Shown in pieces: positions 48,260 to 49,389 of a stretch of 49,389 nt of DNA. Position 1 is the first letter of the stretch, and every line of letters begins with the position of its first letter. The position numbers and the translations under genes were made by a program. The stretch is from positions 1 to 49,389 of the IMG/VR virus record IMGVR_UViG_3300021394_000002; one strand, written 5' to 3'. Source of the stretch: a virus. The notes below the pieces were generated by a model. That model was not told the DNA's origin and searched no databases. It saw only the letters and a list, made by a program, of their open reading frames with translations.

Positions 48260-49321
48260 ATGAGCCAAAAAAGCCACCGTGCCCGGAGCTACCTGCAGAA
48301 ATACAGCGGTGAAGCCGGCGCCCTTATTTATCCACTTATTAACGGAACCCACCAGATAGGGAAAGCAAACTGGCCAGCATTTGTTTATGTTCCATCTGCC
48401 ATCATTCCCCCGATGTTGGGGCAGACCATGCCGCCCGATATTATTGAGGGACTGCAGGAGCTGAATAGTATTGAGCGAACCTTGATCATGGAAACCATGC
48501 TGACCATGGCCACCTGGCGCATAACTCAGGGTATTTACCGCTTTGATCCTGCCGTGTACCAGGCGGTAATAGACACCCCGCTCAATGGTGATATCCCCGC
48601 CAGCATCCTGACCCGCCTACCAGAGTGGTGCGTTTACGTCGAAACGCCGGGCCTAATCACCATAGGAAAACACGGTGAACCCATAGCCATTTACGGCGCC
48701 TGGGCTAGACTGTCCAGCGGCGGCCAGACCAGCGATTCGGACCTGATTGATTTGGTGCTAGGTTTGGATACCGATGCCGAGCGTGACGGCGGCGCGATCT
48801 CCCATCAGTTGATCCCGCTGCAGGGCACCCTAGAGCAATCCATTCGCCAGCTACCCAGCAGCAATATTGACGAGAAAAATAAAGAGCGGGCGTATCAGGA
48901 AATTCTGAAACATACCCGGCCGATACTCAACCTGTTGATCTATTTGTGTAACACCACGGACTACCAGGGCGACCGGCAACCAGCCAACCCCCAACCGAAG
49001 CGAACCCGCCGCCATGGCGAAAAACTGTTTCCGGCCAACACCACCACCACCTGGAATGTAGGGGTCAGAATGGGGTCAGCCCTACGCCGGGCTTATGCCA
49101 GTGAATCAACACCCAGCACCAGCGAACCGACCGGCCGCCATGTGCGGCCGCACATCAGACGCGCCCACTGGCATACATTCCTGTCCGGGCCACGCCTGGA
49201 TGACGAAGGGCAGGCAATACCAGCAGATCAGCGAAAACAAAGTGTGCGCTGGATGCCGCCGATTCCGGTTAACCTGGACGAGCCCGAGGAATTACCGGCC
49301 ACCATTCATCCAGTAAAATGA
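48260..49321 (+). CDS. acrVA2: AcrVA2-family anti-CRISPR homologue
   Basis: A 353-residue protein closely matching AcrVA2 of Moraxella phages (about 322 residues) in its hallmark segments: TWRITQGIYRFD (85-96), LTRLPEWCVYVE (117-128; AcrVA2 has LPDWCVYVD), DLVLGLDTD (164-172) and the C-terminal RPHIRRAHWHTFLSG (296-310; AcrVA2 RPHIRRGHWHGYWQG) followed by VRWMPPIPVN. AcrVA2 blocks type V-A CRISPR by acting on Cas12a production, binding the nascent N-terminus and causing loss of its mRNA. Homologues are widespread on mobile elements, also where Cas12a is not known, so the target here is unproven. The ribosome site CTGGAGTACAAC precedes ATG. Confidence 0.85.
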   Translation: MSQKSHRARSYLQKYSGEAGALIYPLINGTHQIGKANWPAFVYVPSAIIPPMLGQTMPPDIIEGLQELNSIERTLIMETMLTMATWRITQGIYRFDPAVYQAVIDTPLNGDIPASILTRLPEWCVYVETPGLITIGKHGEPIAIYGAWARLSSGGQTSDSDLIDLVLGLDTDAERDGGAISHQLIPLQGTLEQSIRQLPSSNIDEKNKERAYQEILKHTRPILNLLIYLCNTTDYQGDRQPANPQPKRTRRHGEKLFPANTTTTWNVGVRMGSALRRAYASESTPSTSEPTGRHVRPHIRRAHWHTFLSGPRLDDEGQAIPADQRKQSVRWMPPIPVNLDEPEELPATIHPVK

Positions 49322-49322
49322 G

Positions 49323-49389
49323 ATTGAATTCATAAATTAAATTGGATTCATAAATCAAATTGGTTTCATAAATCAAATTGGATTCAAAA
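49323..49389. repeat. 18-bp tandem repeat at the contig end
   Basis: The unit ATTGGATTCATAAATCAA occurs 3.7 times: 49323-49340 (two changes), 49341-49358 (reference), 49359-49376 (one change) and a partial 49377-49389. It begins just after the AcrVA2 homologue and runs into the contig end, so the true array may be longer; assembly probably stopped here. Its function could be iteron-like, regulatory or structural. Confidence 0.9.

Noticed and set aside
49323-49389. CRISPR array
   Set aside because: Units are directly adjacent with no variable spacers and only 18 bp long; this is a plain tandem repeat.
1-49389. tRNA or rRNA genes
   Set aside because: No cloverleaf with a T-loop GTTCRANNC pattern and matching stems was noticed on either strand by eye; a covariance-model search would be needed to exclude one.

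Overview
The window looks like the nearly complete genome of a temperate, lambda-like tailed phage that persists as a linear plasmid with hairpin ends, i.e. an N15-type phage-plasmid. The diagnostic genes are a TelN/TelK-type protelomerase (37856-40003) beside a 34-bp perfect palindrome (37638-37671) that is the likely telomere resolution site, a SopA/SopB-type partition operon (35950-37101 and 34998-35948, minus strand), a very large TOPRIM-helicase replication protein (40055-43885, minus) and a CI-like repressor (44394-45005, minus). Base composition is G+C-rich, and the protein families and the N15/VP882/PhiHAP-1-like layout suggest a gammaproteobacterial host, perhaps marine or halophilic; the host is inference only.

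Layout. 1-13 is Illumina adapter. 14-6045 is a rightward operon of small early genes: DNA-binding proteins, a Fis homologue, a DnaQ-like exonuclease, a DUF4406 protein and many unknowns. 6046-6270 is a control gap ending in a strong terminator, like lambda pR'-tR'. 6271-8258 is the lysis cassette and its neighbours (holin, lytic transglycosylase, Rz/Rz1). 8917-18746 is a head and neck module in lambda order: Nu1, A, W, B, C, D, E, FI, FII, Z, U, V. 18808-33986 is the tail: tape measure, then a non-lambda set of large beta-rich proteins, a LamG adhesin and a hub protein. 33976-37101 (minus) holds a small gene, a small membrane protein and parB-parA. 37102-37855 holds the telomere site. Protelomerase and repA follow, convergent to each other. 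43886-44393 holds repeats and a probable antisense RNA. 45006-45267 is the repressor operator region. 45268-49321 is a rightward operon: a candidate Q, RdgC, an unknown, a ribbon-helix-helix regulator, a Cro-sized HTH protein and a clear homologue of the anti-CRISPR AcrVA2. The window ends in an 18-bp tandem repeat.

Lysis genes sit directly before the terminase, so the packaging site (cos) should lie near 8420-8916. The contig is then a circular permutation of the virion genome, and the right-end operon would continue into the left end.

The most unusual signals are: (1) an AcrVA2-family gene beside a small HTH gene; (2) 13 dispersed copies of a 19-bp hairpin palindrome, GTGGGGCAGCCTGCCCCAC, including a 58-bp two-copy module repeated exactly 7.5 kb apart, which are good candidates for scattered ParB (centromere) sites as in N15; (3) GTACACAC repeats arranged in opposite orientation on the two sides of the telomere palindrome; (4) a promoter-repeats-terminator unit antisense to the repA leader; (5) a CI-like repressor that lacks the lysine needed for self-cleavage.
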